Part shown: piece after piece, positions 43,228-52,506 of the stretch | How the letters are laid out: every line of letters starts with the position of its first letter | Numbering within the stretch: position 1 is the stretch's first letter | NCBI RefSeq assembly: GCF_945957525.1 | Contig: NZ_CAMFLA010000011.1 | Coordinates: 62,001-126,000, forward strand | DNA from: an uncultured Aquitalea sp. | GTDB lineage: Bacteria; Pseudomonadota; Gammaproteobacteria; Burkholderiales; Chromobacteriaceae | DNA: 64,000 nt | Reading direction: 5' to 3' | Translations under genes and position numbers: made by a program | Notes under the pieces: model-generated | What the model was told of the DNA's origin: nothing | The model's input: the letters and a program-made list of their open reading frames with translations, nothing else | Database searches by the model: none

Positions 43228-44847
43228 ATGTCCGCCACTCTGAAACAAAGACTCGCCTTTCTACTGCCGCTTTTGGCCGGCGTCATCGGTGCTCTGCTGT
43301 CGCTGACCGGCGCTTTGCAGCGACCCGACAATTGGTTCTACGACACCATCGTCAGCCACCAGAGCTACAGCCAGAAGGCCGACGATCCCATCATCATCGA
43401 AGTCGACAATCGCAGCCTGGCCGAGCTGGGACGCTGGCCCTGGCCGCGCGAGCTGCACGCCCGCCTGATTGACCAATTGCAGCTGGCGCGCGCGGTTGGC
43501 ATGGACATCGCGCTATCGGAAAGCACCCTCAGCAGTCCGCGTCCGGATGAAGCGCTTGCCGCCGCCATGCGTCGCAACGGCAAGGTAGTGGTGCCGGTCT
43601 TTCCCGAAACCGCCGGCAACGGCCTGGATGAGACGCGGCCCATCCCCATACTGGCCAACGCAGCCAATCGCTTGGGACACACCGATTTTGAGCGCGATAG
43701 CGACGGTGTGATCCGCCGCAGCTATCTGCAAGCCGGCCTGGGCAGCCCGGACTACCCCAGTTTCGCCAAAGCGGTGCTGGACGTTGCCCGACGCCTCCCC
43801 GCCCCGGCGCTGCAATCCGCCCACAGTGGCGGCGACAGTTGGGTGCGCAAGGACGAAGTGCTGGTGCCTTTCCGCAGCGGTGTAGAACCCTTCCAGCGGC
43901 TCTCCTACATCGACGCCCTTACTGTTGCCACACCCGAGACCTTCCGCGATCGCATCGTCTTGATAGGAGCAACCGCCGCCGGCTTGGGCGATCAACACGC
44001 CACGCCCGTTTCGGCCAACGCCAGCGGCATGTCGGGTGTGCTCGTCAATGCTTTCCTGCTGCGCGGCTTGCAAGACGACAATCTGATCAGCCCCAGCAAC
44101 CCTTGGAGCGTAGCCCTTGCGGTATTGCTGCTGATCGCCCTGACAGACTTTGCGCTGTCCCGCTGGGGCAACCGCCGCAGCGTGGTGCTGTACTATCCCG
44201 CAGCCGCGATTGCCATCGGCATCGGCAGCTTTGCGCTGTTGGCCAGCGGCTTGCTGTGGTTTCCACCCACGCCCGCCATGCTGGTGCTGCTTGCCATCGG
44301 CATGCTGCGCTTCATGGCTCGGCAGGCCAGCCTACAAACCCTGGCCACTACCGACGGCCTGACCCAACTGGCCAATCGACGCCATTTTGACGAAGTGTTC
44401 CAACCCGCCATCGAGCGCCACCGACTCAGCGGGCAGCCATTGGCGCTGGTACTGATGGATATCGACCACTTCAAGCTGTACAACGATCAGTACGGACACT
44501 ATGCCGGCGATGCGGTACTCAAGCGGGTGGCCAACGTGATGCGCGACTGTTTCCAGGGCAAAGCCGCCTTGCCGGCCCGCCTGGGCGGCGAAGAATTCGG
44601 CGTACTGCTCACCGGCATGGACATGCCGGGTGCCATGGAGGCTGCCGAGCGCTTCCGGCATCAGCTGGAAGCGCTGGACCTGCCACATGTAGGCAGCCCG
44701 CTTAATCGCGTGACTTGCAGCGTGGGCGTTGCCGCCCGCGTACCCCGCAAGACGGACACGCCGCAATCCATTTACGAAGACGCCGACGGCGCGCTCTACA
44801 TCGCCAAACGCTCCGGCCGCAACGTGGTCAGCCCGGCATCCAGCTGA
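43228..44847 (+). CDS. CHASE2-GGDEF diguanylate cyclase
   Basis: Membrane diguanylate cyclase (539 aa). An N-terminal membrane anchor (~8-28) is followed by a periplasmic CHASE2 domain (~35-285), three membrane spans (~293-375) and a GGDEF domain whose signature is GGEEF, fully active in other enzymes. The RxxD inhibitory site is absent, so product feedback is not expected, unlike the two GGDEF-EAL proteins at 19830-24710. It probably reads a cell-wall or periplasmic cue through the LysM-FecR protein encoded just upstream. Confidence 0.92.
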   Translation: MSATLKQRLAFLLPLLAGVIGALLSLTGALQRPDNWFYDTIVSHQSYSQKADDPIIIEVDNRSLAELGRWPWPRELHARLIDQLQLARAVGMDIALSESTLSSPRPDEALAAAMRRNGKVVVPVFPETAGNGLDETRPIPILANAANRLGHTDFERDSDGVIRRSYLQAGLGSPDYPSFAKAVLDVARRLPAPALQSAHSGGDSWVRKDEVLVPFRSGVEPFQRLSYIDALTVATPETFRDRIVLIGATAAGLGDQHATPVSANASGMSGVLVNAFLLRGLQDDNLISPSNPWSVALAVLLLIALTDFALSRWGNRRSVVLYYPAAAIAIGIGSFALLASGLLWFPPTPAMLVLLAIGMLRFMARQASLQTLATTDGLTQLANRRHFDEVFQPAIERHRLSGQPLALVLMDIDHFKLYNDQYGHYAGDAVLKRVANVMRDCFQGKAALPARLGGEEFGVLLTGMDMPGAMEAAERFRHQLEALDLPHVGSPLNRVTCSVGVAARVPRKTDTPQSIYEDADGALYIAKRSGRNVVSPASS

Positions 44848-44877
44848 GGCCAAACGCACTGGCGCGGCAAACAAAAA

Positions 44878-44896
44878 GGCAGCCATGACGGCTGCC
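44878..44896. terminator. Terminator hairpin between convergent genes
   Basis: GGCAGCC (44878-44884) and GGCTGCC (44890-44896) pair around ATGAC, with A5 on the left and CTTT on the right, between the cyclase and ferredoxin genes. Confidence 0.75.
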
Positions 44897-44920
44897 CTTT
44901 GCATTTTCGCATGCGCAAAT

Positions 44921-45265
44921 TCAGTCTTGCGGACACAATACCTGCCAGTCATCAGCACCCACCGTCAGATGACAAGCCAGACGCCAATGCCCCGCCAACC
45001 CGGACCATACCGCTTGCCGCGCCTGCTCAGCGCTCACCAAACCTGCGCGCAGCATCACATTGCGCTCTTTGCCGCTCAGCATCACCTCGCCATCCTCGCC
45101 CACGGGCGTCACCCTCACCTTGCACGTACCGCAGGTCCCCTGCCCGCAGCGCCAGTGCAGGGGCACATCGCACAATCGCGCCACATCCAGCAGAAGATCG
45201 CCCGGCGCGGCGTCGGCTTCGGCCAACAGCGCGCCCCCCGTGTCGACAAAACGGATCAGCGGCAA
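44921..45265 (-). CDS. Plant-type [2Fe-2S] ferredoxin-like protein
   Basis: Small electron carrier (114 aa) with the CX4CX2C..C pattern of plant-type ferredoxins: Cys40, Cys45, Cys48 and Cys98. The segment CGQGTCGTCKVRV is diagnostic. Soluble, no signal peptide. It starts four bases after the moeA stop on the same strand and is probably translated from the same message, though its partner enzyme is unknown. A TTCGGCCAAC motif covers 45218-45227 in the LLAEA codons. Confidence 0.88.
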   Translation of the reverse strand: MPLIRFVDTGGALLAEADAAPGDLLLDVARLCDVPLHWRCGQGTCGTCKVRVTPVGEDGEVMLSGKERNVMLRAGLVSAEQARQAVWSGLAGHWRLACHLTVGADDWQVLCPQD

Positions 45266-45269
45266 ACTG

Positions 45270-46457
45270 CTACTCCAGCAAAATGAAAGCCAGGCTGTCG
45301 CCTGGGCGCACCACCTGTCCTGGCGCCAACCTTACCAGACCATCCGCCCAAGCGCAGGAAGTCAACACGCCTGAACCTTGATGCGCAAACCGTTCCAAGC
45401 GCCAGGCACCGTCGCGCAGCACACGGCGCACCCGCAAAAATTCTTCCCGCTTGGCATCAGGACGCGACCAATCGAAGTCTGCAACATAGCGCTGCGGGGG
45501 TTGCTCCACGGCCATCAAGCCCTGAGCCCGTTGCAGGGCGGGCTTGACCATTACGTGGAAAGTCACAAAACCAGACACGGGGTTGCCCGGCAAGCCGACA
45601 AACACTGCCTCGCCCACGCTGCCGCTGGCCAGCGGCTTGCCGGGCTTGATGGCAACTTTCCACAAGTCCAGCTCGCCCGCCGCCTCTACCGCGGCCTTGA
45701 CGTGATCCTCTTCGCCGACAGACACTCCGCCGCACGTCATGATCACGTCCGCCAGGCCCGCGGCCTCCTCCAGCGCGTCTCGCGTCGCGCCGAAGCTGTC
45801 GGGGATGATGCCAAAATCCGTCACTTCGCAACCCAGTCGCATCAACTCGGGCACCAGCCAGTACCGGTTGGAGTTGTAGATCTGCCCTGCGGAAAGGACC
45901 GCGCCCGGCTCCACCAACTCATCGCCGGTAAAAAACACCGCCACGCGCAGCGGACGACGCACGACCAGCTCAGCCACGCCAATGGACGCAGCCAGGCCGA
46001 TATCCGCCGAGGTCAATTTTCGCCCCGCCTGCAGCACTACCGCGCCGCGACGGATGTCTTCGCCGGCGCGGCGGATGTTTTGCCCGGCCTGCAACGGCGG
46101 CTTGAACCATACCGAGCCATCGGCAGCCGGCTCGGCCAGCTCTTGCATCACCACCAGATCGGCCCCCGGCGGTATCGGCGCGCCGGTGAAAATACGCGCG
46201 ACGGAGCCCGCCGCCAGAGCTTGCGGCACGCTGCCGGCCGGAATGCGCTGAGATACCGGCAATGCCACGCCTGCGTCGGCAAGCCGCAAGGCATAGCCAT
46301 CCATGGCGCTATTGTCATGCGGCGGTACATCAATGCCGGATACAAGATCTTCGGCCAACACCCGGCCCAGCGTTTCCAACAAAGGCAAGCTTTCCACGCC
46401 GGACACCGGCTTGGCGCGCTGCGACAGCAAGGCTTGCGCCTGATCAACAGTCAACAT
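45270..46457 (-). CDS. moeA: Molybdopterin molybdenumtransferase MoeA
   Basis: Inserts molybdate into adenylylated molybdopterin, the last step of Mo-cofactor synthesis (395 aa). MoeA signatures are complete: PPHDNSAMDGYAL near the N-terminus, GAPIPPGADLVV, TGDELV, GGVSVGEEDH and GLPGNPVSGFVTF. The start at 46457 overlaps the mobB 3' end by 14 bp, so an upstream ribosome site lies inside mobB (GGAAA, weak). Longer frame to 46580 rejected. Order mobB-moeA-ferredoxin suggests one Mo-cofactor operon read leftward. Confidence 0.95.
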   Translation of the reverse strand: MLTVDQAQALLSQRAKPVSGVESLPLLETLGRVLAEDLVSGIDVPPHDNSAMDGYALRLADAGVALPVSQRIPAGSVPQALAAGSVARIFTGAPIPPGADLVVMQELAEPAADGSVWFKPPLQAGQNIRRAGEDIRRGAVVLQAGRKLTSADIGLAASIGVAELVVRRPLRVAVFFTGDELVEPGAVLSAGQIYNSNRYWLVPELMRLGCEVTDFGIIPDSFGATRDALEEAAGLADVIMTCGGVSVGEEDHVKAAVEAAGELDLWKVAIKPGKPLASGSVGEAVFVGLPGNPVSGFVTFHVMVKPALQRAQGLMAVEQPPQRYVADFDWSRPDAKREEFLRVRRVLRDGAWRLERFAHQGSGVLTSCAWADGLVRLAPGQVVRPGDSLAFILLE

Positions 46458-46953
46458 GGGGGAAATTTTCCAGCAAGCTAAGAATGAAAGCGGCGACGCC
46501 ATCGGCATCGTCCCGCAGAAAGACAGGAAGAGAACTTGGCGCGGCCTGATCGCAAACCAGCGCCAGCACATTCGGATCATCCGGGTGCAGACGCGGCTTG
46601 CCTAGCCGACTGTCGTAGACTTCGATCTTGGGCACAGTTGCCTGTTTGAAGCCTTCGGCCAACACTAGGTCACAAGGCCGGAGCATGGCGACATGACTCA
46701 TCAGCGGCAAATCGTTGCCGCCCGGCAGCTCATCGCTCAACAGCCTGCGCCGCGGCGTCACCAGCATCACTTGCGCCGCGCCGGCCTCACGGTGACGCCA
46801 GCTATCCTTGCCGGGAGTATCCCACTGCACATCGTGATGCGTATGCTTGATGACCGCTATGTCGAGGCCGGCTGCACGGAGGCGCGGCAGCAATTTTTCG
46901 ATCAGCGTGGTTTTGCCGCAGCCGGAGTAACCAGCCACTCCCAGAACGTACAT
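46444..46953 (-). CDS. mobB: Molybdopterin-guanine dinucleotide biosynthesis protein MobB
   Basis: GTP-binding accessory protein (169 aa) for conversion of Mo-molybdopterin to the bis-MGD form. P-loop GYSGCGKTTLIEKLL (residues ~8-22), KHTHHDVQWDTPGKDSWRHREAGA and LVLAEGFKQATVPKIEVY are family-typical. The partner mobA is not in this window. It overlaps moeA by 14 bp. Uptake-like motif at 46654-46663. Confidence 0.93.
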   Translation of the reverse strand: MYVLGVAGYSGCGKTTLIEKLLPRLRAAGLDIAVIKHTHHDVQWDTPGKDSWRHREAGAAQVMLVTPRRRLLSDELPGGNDLPLMSHVAMLRPCDLVLAEGFKQATVPKIEVYDSRLGKPRLHPDDPNVLALVCDQAAPSSLPVFLRDDADGVAAFILSLLENFPHVDC

Positions 46954-47078
46954 AGGCTTGAGTCCGCCAAGAATGCCAGCGGCGATTTTACCATGCGCCC
47001 CGTCAACGCACGCTAGACCAGCCGAACTAGACTGATCGCTCCAGGCGGATGGCGGGAATGGCTGTAACGGGGAAATGT

Positions 47079-47294
47079 TCAGGCAGCACGCGGGTAGTGG
47101 CCAGACTGGTCTTCAGGCGCCTCGAAGCGCTTCCAGTCGACAATCATCACCTGGGTCAGGCCGCAGTCTTCGGCCAACTGCGCCTCAATCTCTTCCAGCA
47201 CCTGATGGCTGTGTATCGTGCCGTTGATCGCCACTTCGGCGCGGCGCATCACCGTATCGTCCGGCGTGACAAACCAGATGCAGTAACGACTCAT
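47079..47294 (-). CDS. Small conserved-looking hypothetical protein, 71 aa
   Basis: Not recognised. Start at 47294 (MSRYCIWF) follows AAGGGG; the in-frame extension to 47396 is unlikely. A compact alpha/beta composition with AEVAINGTIHSHQVLEEIEAQL and VMIVDWKRFE suggests a small folded domain. It is isolated between mobB and the DNA glycosylase, same strand as both. A TTCGGCCAAC motif lies in its LAE codons (47169-47178). Confidence 0.65.
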   Translation of the reverse strand: MSRYCIWFVTPDDTVMRRAEVAINGTIHSHQVLEEIEAQLAEDCGLTQVMIVDWKRFEAPEDQSGHYPRAA

Positions 47295-47409
47295 ACGGGG
47301 CCCCTTGGGAAGTTTCCTTTTCACACTATCGGCGCAAGTGCGGGAAAACTTCAAGCCAAAGCGTTTGTCATGGCGCGGAAAACAGCTTTTTGGCAACAGA
47401 CCGGCAGTT

Positions 47410-47907
47410 TCAGGCCAGCCAGTCGGCCAAAACCGACCATTGCCGCCATTTTTCCTCCAGCGGCAAGGTATGAGCCGGACTAGTAGATGGCAACGTGAGC
47501 ACGGTCAGCCGGGCAGCAGCCTCGCCCAGCTGCCGCAGCCCGATGCGCGCAGCGGTCTGCCCATTGAAAGCCACCACCCGCAAACCAGGCAAGCTATCGA
47601 TCAGGCGACTCAAATCATTGCCTGACACCTCCCGCAAGTCGGCATCCAGACTGCCTTTGCGACTGGCCTCCGCCACCACGTCCCACAGACCGACCCCTGC
47701 CGTCTTGAGCACGGACAGCCTCGCCTCGTAACCTAGATCAACCAGAGAGGAATCCAGCAGACGGCCCATGATGGGCCAGAAGTGATTACGTGGATGAGCA
47801 TAATACTGCGCCGCCTTGAGCGAGGCATCGCCTGGCAGCGAACCCAGCACCAGCACCCGCGTAGCCGGACTGACCACCGGCGGAAAGCAGCGTTTGTTCT
47901 GATCCAT
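47410..47907 (-). CDS. Family 6 uracil-DNA glycosylase-like (hypoxanthine-DNA glycosylase)
   Basis: DNA repair glycosylase (165 aa) of the UDG superfamily. The start GSLPGDASLKAAQYYAHPRNHFWPIM matches the hypoxanthine/deoxyinosine-DNA glycosylase branch (family 6), and the C-terminal TLPSTSPAHTL supplies the second active-site loop. It would excise deaminated adenine from DNA. It follows rnhB by five bases on the same strand, so expression is probably linked to that gene. Assignment rests on motif recognition only. Confidence 0.85.
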   Translation of the reverse strand: MDQNKRCFPPVVSPATRVLVLGSLPGDASLKAAQYYAHPRNHFWPIMGRLLDSSLVDLGYEARLSVLKTAGVGLWDVVAEASRKGSLDADLREVSGNDLSRLIDSLPGLRVVAFNGQTAARIGLRQLGEAAARLTVLTLPSTSPAHTLPLEEKWRQWSVLADWLA

Positions 47908-47912
47908 ATGAA

Positions 47913-48503
47913 TCAGAACAGCTGGCCTTGCTGCAATGCCAGTTGCCGCTTGACCGGGCCAAAGCTCTGCCGGTGCACGCCCGGCAGCACGCCGTATCGG
48001 GCTATGGCAGCCTGATGCTCCTGGGTGGGATAGCCCTTGTGGCGGGCGAAACCGTACTGCGGATGCGCGGCATCCAGTCGCACCAATTCCGCATCGCGCG
48101 CGGTCTTGGCCAAGATGGAGGCGGCAGAAATAGCCTGTACCTTGGCATCCCCCTTGACGATGGCCTCCGCCGGCAAACGCAATTGTTTGGGTACGCGATT
48201 ACCGTCGATTTGCACGGCGTCCGGCTGCGTGGCCAAGCCTTCTACCGCGCGGGACATCGCCAGCATGGTGGCATGCAGAATGTTGAGCTTGTCGATCTCT
48301 TCGACACTGGCAACGGCAATGCACCACGCCAGCGCATCCTGCTTGATCCGCTCGGCCAATGCATCGCGGCGGGCCTCGGTCAGCACCTTGGAATCAGCCA
48401 GGCCCATGATGGGCTTGGCCGGGTCGAGAATGACGGCGGCAGCATACACCGCCCCCGCCAGCGGGCCGCGCCCGGCCTCGTCCACGCCGGCAATCAGCGA
48501 CAT
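47913..48503 (-). CDS. rnhB: Ribonuclease HII
   Basis: Endonuclease (196 aa) that removes RNA primers and misincorporated ribonucleotides from [15 protein letters not shown] (catalytic Asp8-Glu9) at the N-terminus, [15 protein letters not shown] and DGNRVP follow the family order, with [25 protein letters not shown] near the C-terminus. The start overlaps the lpxB 3' end by 10 bp, as in many Proteobacteria where rnhB ends the lpx cluster. Confidence 0.97.
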   Translation of the reverse strand: MSLIAGVDEAGRGPLAGAVYAAAVILDPAKPIMGLADSKVLTEARRDALAERIKQDALAWCIAVASVEEIDKLNILHATMLAMSRAVEGLATQPDAVQIDGNRVPKQLRLPAEAIVKGDAKVQAISAASILAKTARDAELVRLDAAHPQYGFARHKGYPTQEHQAAIARYGVLPGVHRQSFGPVKRQLALQQGQLF

Positions 48504-49666
48504 TTCGCCTCCAGCAGCACCGCATTGGCCGCCAGCGCGGCGGTATCCTGCTTCAGCTGCAGATGCAAGTCAGTGAAGGCTTGCACCATCTCCGCCCTGG
48601 CGGCCGTATCTTCGTACAGACGCACCATCTCCGCAGCCAGCTTGTCCGGCGTGGCATCATTTTGCAGCAGCTCGGGCACGACGAAGCGCCCGCAGAGGAT
48701 GTTCGGCAAACCCACGTACGGCAAACGGATCTTGCGCTTCACCAGCCAGTAGGTCAGTGTGGACAGCTTGTAGCTGATCACCATCGGCCGCTTGGCCAAG
48801 GCCACTTCCAGCGTGGCGGTGCCGCTGGTTACCAGCACGGCGTCGCTGGCTATCATCGCCATCTGCGCGTGACCAAACAGCTTGCGGATGGGCAGTTCCC
48901 AAGCGCGATGCTTGGTCAGCAGGCGATCAAAAATATCCATGGTGGCGCGCGTCGCCAAAGGCACCAGGAAGGTGACATCCGGATAGCGCGCGAGCAGTCG
49001 CTTCGCCGCCTCGATGAACAGCGGGCCCATGTAATGCAGCTCGCTCTTGCGACTGCCCGGCATCAAGGTAAAGATCGGCCCGATGCGCGGCAGGCCAAGC
49101 TGTTCACGCATGGCGCGCATATCGGGCTCAAGCGGAATCTCGCTGGCCAGCGGATGGCCGACATAACTCACCGGCACGCCAGCCTGCTGATACAGCGGCG
49201 GCTCCATCGGGAACAGGCACAGCACGCGATTCACCAGTTTGCCGATACGCTGTACCCGCTCAGGCCGCCAGGCCCAGACCGACGGGCTGACATAATGGAT
49301 GGCCGGAATGCCAGCGGCCTTCAAAGCGCCTTCCAGCGCCATATTGAAGTCCGGAGCATCGACGCCGATGAACACATCGGGCCGCTCCGCCTTGAGCTGG
49401 TCGCGCAGGCGACGACGGATGCGCAGCAGCTCGGGCAACACCCGCAACACCTCCGCATAGCCGCGCACCGCCAGCTTCTCTTGCGGCACCACGCCGTGAA
49501 AGCCTCGCGCCTCCATGCGCGGACCGCCAATGCCGGCGAACTCGATATTCTCGTGTCGCGCCTTGAGCGCATCCATCAAATGCGCCGCCAAAAGATCGCC
49601 TGAAGCCTCGCCGGCTACCATGGCCACCTTCAGCGCCCCCGTGCGCGTGAATAATGGCTGCGACAT
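48494..49666 (-). CDS. lpxB: Lipid-A-disaccharide synthase LpxB
   Basis: Peripheral membrane glycosyltransferase (390 aa, standard length) joining lipid X and UDP-diacylglucosamine into the lipid A disaccharide. [19 protein letters not shown] at the N-terminus, [14 protein letters not shown] and [10 protein letters not shown] (nucleotide site) are characteristic. It starts two bases after lpxA stops and overlaps rnhB. Part of lpxD-fabZ-lpxA-lpxB. Confidence 0.97.
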   Translation of the reverse strand: MSQPLFTRTGALKVAMVAGEASGDLLAAHLMDALKARHENIEFAGIGGPRMEARGFHGVVPQEKLAVRGYAEVLRVLPELLRIRRRLRDQLKAERPDVFIGVDAPDFNMALEGALKAAGIPAIHYVSPSVWAWRPERVQRIGKLVNRVLCLFPMEPPLYQQAGVPVSYVGHPLASEIPLEPDMRAMREQLGLPRIGPIFTLMPGSRKSELHYMGPLFIEAAKRLLARYPDVTFLVPLATRATMDIFDRLLTKHRAWELPIRKLFGHAQMAMIASDAVLVTSGTATLEVALAKRPMVISYKLSTLTYWLVKRKIRLPYVGLPNILCGRFVVPELLQNDATPDKLAAEMVRLYEDTAARAEMVQAFTDLHLQLKQDTAALAANAVLLEAKCR

Positions 49667-49668
49667 GA

Positions 49669-50445
49669 TCAGCGAATGATGCCTCGTTCGGATGAGTTGA
49701 AAAAGCGCACGAAAGGTTCAAGCTCAGGCTGCCCCTTTTGCGCCTCGGCGAGAATGCCTTGCTTGGCCTCGTCGTAGCTCAAACCTTGGCGGTACAGCGA
49801 CTTATACACGTTGCGGATATTGCGGATCTGCTCCGGCGTAAAGCCACGGCGCTTCAAGCCTTCGGCATTGATGCCGGACGGCACGGCGCGATTGCCGTGC
49901 GCCATCACGTACGGCGGCACATCCTGCGCCACGGCGCTGGCGAAAGCGGTCATGGCGTGATCGCCGATGATGGTGAATTGGTGCACGCTGGTGAAACCGC
50001 CCAGAATCACCCAGTCGCCAATATGCACGTGGCCGGCCAGCGTGGCGTTGTTGGCGAAAATGGTGTTGCTGCCCACCTGGCAATCATGACCCAGATGCAC
50101 ATAGGCCATGATCCAGTTGTTGTTGCCCAAGCGGGTCACGCCCACATCTTGCGCCGTGCCGATGTTGAAGGTGCAAAACTCGCGGATGGTGTTGTTGTCG
50201 CCGATCTCCAGCCGGGTAGGCTCGCCGGCGTATTTTTTGTCCTGCGGGATCGCGCCCAGCGAGGTGAACTGGAAGATGCGGTTGTTCTTGCCAATGCTGG
50301 TATGGCCTTCAATGACCACGTGCGGCCCTACCCAGGTGCCGCTATCGATGCTGACATCCGGACCGATGATGGAGTACGCGCCGATTTCGACATCAGAGGC
50401 GATGCTGGCCTTGGGATCGACGATCGCGCTGGGATGAATCGCCAT
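49669..50445 (-). CDS. lpxA: UDP-N-acetylglucosamine acyltransferase LpxA
   Basis: First enzyme of lipid A synthesis (258 aa): transfers a hydroxyacyl chain from ACP to O-3 of UDP-GlcNAc. The N-terminal ~190 residues are left-handed beta-helix hexapeptide repeats (for example [20 protein letters not shown]); the catalytic His is in [10 protein letters not shown]-type context, and the C-terminus is helical. The gene starts three bases after fabZ, with GAGGTG as ribosome site within the fabZ end. Confidence 0.97.
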   Translation of the reverse strand: MAIHPSAIVDPKASIASDVEIGAYSIIGPDVSIDSGTWVGPHVVIEGHTSIGKNNRIFQFTSLGAIPQDKKYAGEPTRLEIGDNNTIREFCTFNIGTAQDVGVTRLGNNNWIMAYVHLGHDCQVGSNTIFANNATLAGHVHIGDWVILGGFTSVHQFTIIGDHAMTAFASAVAQDVPPYVMAHGNRAVPSGINAEGLKRRGFTPEQIRNIRNVYKSLYRQGLSYDEAKQGILAEAQKGQPELEPFVRFFNSSERGIIR

Positions 50446-50448
50446 GGA

Positions 50449-50901
50449 TTACACCTCGCGTTTGGCACACATGATTTCGGCTTCGCAAGCCACCTGTCCC
50501 TCCACCAGCGCGCGCGCGCGATATTTTCCGATGCCACGCTTGACGGTGATGGTTTCCACTTCAAAAATCAGCTGATCTCCCGGCACCACCTGGCGCTTGA
50601 AACGGGCATTGTCGATGCCGACGAAGAAGTACAGTTCATTCTCGGCACGCTGCCCCTGGCTCTTGATCGCCAGAATGCCGGCAGCCTGCGCCAGCGCTTC
50701 GATGATCAGCACGCCCGGCATCACCGGGTACTGCTCGAAGTGGCCAACGAAGAAAGGCTCGTTGATGGTGACGTTCTTCAGCGCGCGAATGCGGGTTTCC
50801 GGCACGAATTCCGTGACGCGGTCCACCAGCAGGAAGGGGTAACGATGCGGCAGATACTGCATGATTTCGCGTACATCGATATTCACGGCGTGTTCAGTCA
50901 T
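50449..50901 (-). CDS. fabZ: (3R)-hydroxyacyl-ACP dehydratase FabZ
   Basis: Hot-dog-fold dehydratase (150 aa) of fatty-acid elongation, competing with LpxA for hydroxyacyl-ACP. The catalytic His lies in [14 protein letters not shown] and the Glu in [14 protein letters not shown]. The start at 50901 (MTEHAV) has GAGG upstream; a start at 50919 adds six residues. Its first codons overlap the lpxD end by 8 bp. Confidence 0.96.
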   Translation of the reverse strand: MTEHAVNIDVREIMQYLPHRYPFLLVDRVTEFVPETRIRALKNVTINEPFFVGHFEQYPVMPGVLIIEALAQAAGILAIKSQGQRAENELYFFVGIDNARFKRQVVPGDQLIFEVETITVKRGIGKYRARALVEGQVACEAEIMCAKREV

Positions 50902-51946
50902 TGGAGTTGTCCTCTGCATTTTTCATGGCGGCGATCTCGCGTTCGAGTTGTTTTATGCGTTTGGCGAGATCATCCAGGTGTCTTACGTGAACGGCGTTAG
51001 CCAGCCATTCCTTCATCGGCTGCAATGGGTAAGAAGAGGCGTAAGTACCCGCCTCCTTGATGGTTTTGGATACCAGCGTGCCGCCACCGATATGGGTGCG
51101 GTCCGCCACTTCGATATGGCCGACGAACATCGCCGCGCCGCCTACGGTGCAGTTGGCGCCGATGCGGGTGCTGCCGGCGATGCCGACACAACCGGCGATG
51201 GCGGTATGCTGGCCGATTTCCACGTTGTGCGCGATCTGGACCAGATTGTCGATCTTGGCGCCCTTGCGGATGATCGTATCGGACAAAGCGCCGCGATCAA
51301 TCGTGGTATTTGCACCGACCTCCACATCATCTTCAATGATGACGCGTCCCGTCTGTGGAATCTTGAACCAATGATCCTTGGCCCAGGCAAGACCAAAACC
51401 GTCGGCGCCGATGACGGTGCCGGAGTGTATGCCTACTCGGTTGCCGATATGGCAGCCCTGATAAATGGTGACATTGGGGTACAGCACCACATCATCGCCA
51501 ATGACCGTGTCGTCGCCTACCACCACCCCAGGATGCAGGATGCAACGCTCGCCCACCCGCACGCGCTCGCCAAGGGTGACATGAGCGCGAATTTCCGCCG
51601 TTGCGGCAATGCGCGCGCCTTCGCCCACTACGGCGGACGGATGGATGCCGCCTAGCGCGGTGGCCGGAGGATGAAACAAGGTGGCCACCTGAGCAAAGTA
51701 AAGATACGGATCTGCCGCCAGAATCCACGACCGCGCGGACAGATCTAGCTCTTCGGCCAACTTGGGCGACACGATCACCGCGCCGGCAGCGCAACTATCC
51801 AGTTGTTTGCGGAATTTCGGATTGGACAGGAATGTGATGTCGTCGGCGCTCGCCTCGCCCATCGGTGCCAGGCGGCCCACTTCAACATCAGCGCCCTTCA
51901 GCTCGCCGCCCAGACGGGCGACGATGTCGGAAAGTTTGTAAGCCAT
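50894..51946 (-). CDS. lpxD: UDP-3-O-acylglucosamine N-acyltransferase LpxD
   Basis: Third lipid A enzyme (350 aa), adding the N-linked hydroxyacyl chain. N-terminal uridine-binding domain (~1-100), then a beta-helix of hexapeptide repeats (~105-300) with the catalytic His in [16 protein letters not shown], and a C-terminal helix that ends in a short coiled tail. The ATG at 51946 is used; TTG at 51949 is adjacent. Lies between skp and fabZ, the usual order. Motif TTCGGCCAAC at 51752-51761. Confidence 0.96.
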   Translation of the reverse strand: MAYKLSDIVARLGGELKGADVEVGRLAPMGEASADDITFLSNPKFRKQLDSCAAGAVIVSPKLAEELDLSARSWILAADPYLYFAQVATLFHPPATALGGIHPSAVVGEGARIAATAEIRAHVTLGERVRVGERCILHPGVVVGDDTVIGDDVVLYPNVTIYQGCHIGNRVGIHSGTVIGADGFGLAWAKDHWFKIPQTGRVIIEDDVEVGANTTIDRGALSDTIIRKGAKIDNLVQIAHNVEIGQHTAIAGCVGIAGSTRIGANCTVGGAAMFVGHIEVADRTHIGGGTLVSKTIKEAGTYASSYPLQPMKEWLANAVHVRHLDDLAKRIKQLEREIAAMKNAEDNSND

Positions 51947-51999
51947 CAAAAATGAAAGCCGACCGGGGTCGGCTTCTCCCTAACAATGGTGAGTGCCAG

Positions 52000-52488
52000 T
52001 TACTTTTCCATCGCCTTGAGCACCTTCTCCGTGAGATCGAACTTGGGATTCACGTAGACGGCGTCTTGCAGGATCAGGTCGTATTGCTCTTTTTCAGCCA
52101 GCTGCTTGAGCACACGATTGGCGCGCTCCTGTACGGAAGCGAACTCCTCGTTGCGACGCTGATTGAAGTCCTCCGACAGCTCGCGGGCTTTGGCGCGATA
52201 GTCGCGATCCAGCGCGGCATACTCTCGCTCATAGCGCTTGCGATCATCCAGAGAGATGGAGTTCTTGGCCAGCAAGCCTTCCAGCTCCTTGGCCCGAGTC
52301 TCCATTTTTTTAAGATCGGTACGGCGATCGGCAAACTCTTTGTCCAACTTCTTCTGGATGGCGATGGCCGGCGCCGCTTCGCGATATACCCGCTCGGTAT
52401 TGACAAAACCGAACTTCAAATCGGCTGCTGACGCTTGAAGCGCCACCAGCGCTGCGCCGGCAATCAACCACTTGAATGCTTGCTTCAT
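52000..52488 (-). CDS. skp: Periplasmic chaperone Skp/OmpH
   Basis: Jellyfish-like trimeric chaperone (162 aa) that keeps outer-membrane proteins unfolded in the periplasm. Signal peptide ~1-22 (ending ASA), start of the mature form ADLKFGFVNTERVYREAAPA, then long charged helices forming the tentacles. GAGG lies before the ATG. It sits directly downstream of bamA, its partner, and upstream of lpxD on one leftward operon. Confidence 0.95.
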   Translation of the reverse strand: MKQAFKWLIAGAALVALQASAADLKFGFVNTERVYREAAPAIAIQKKLDKEFADRRTDLKKMETRAKELEGLLAKNSISLDDRKRYEREYAALDRDYRAKARELSEDFNQRRNEEFASVQERANRVLKQLAEKEQYDLILQDAVYVNPKFDLTEKVLKAMEK

Positions 52489-52506
52489 GACTTGGCCTCG
52501 CCCGGT

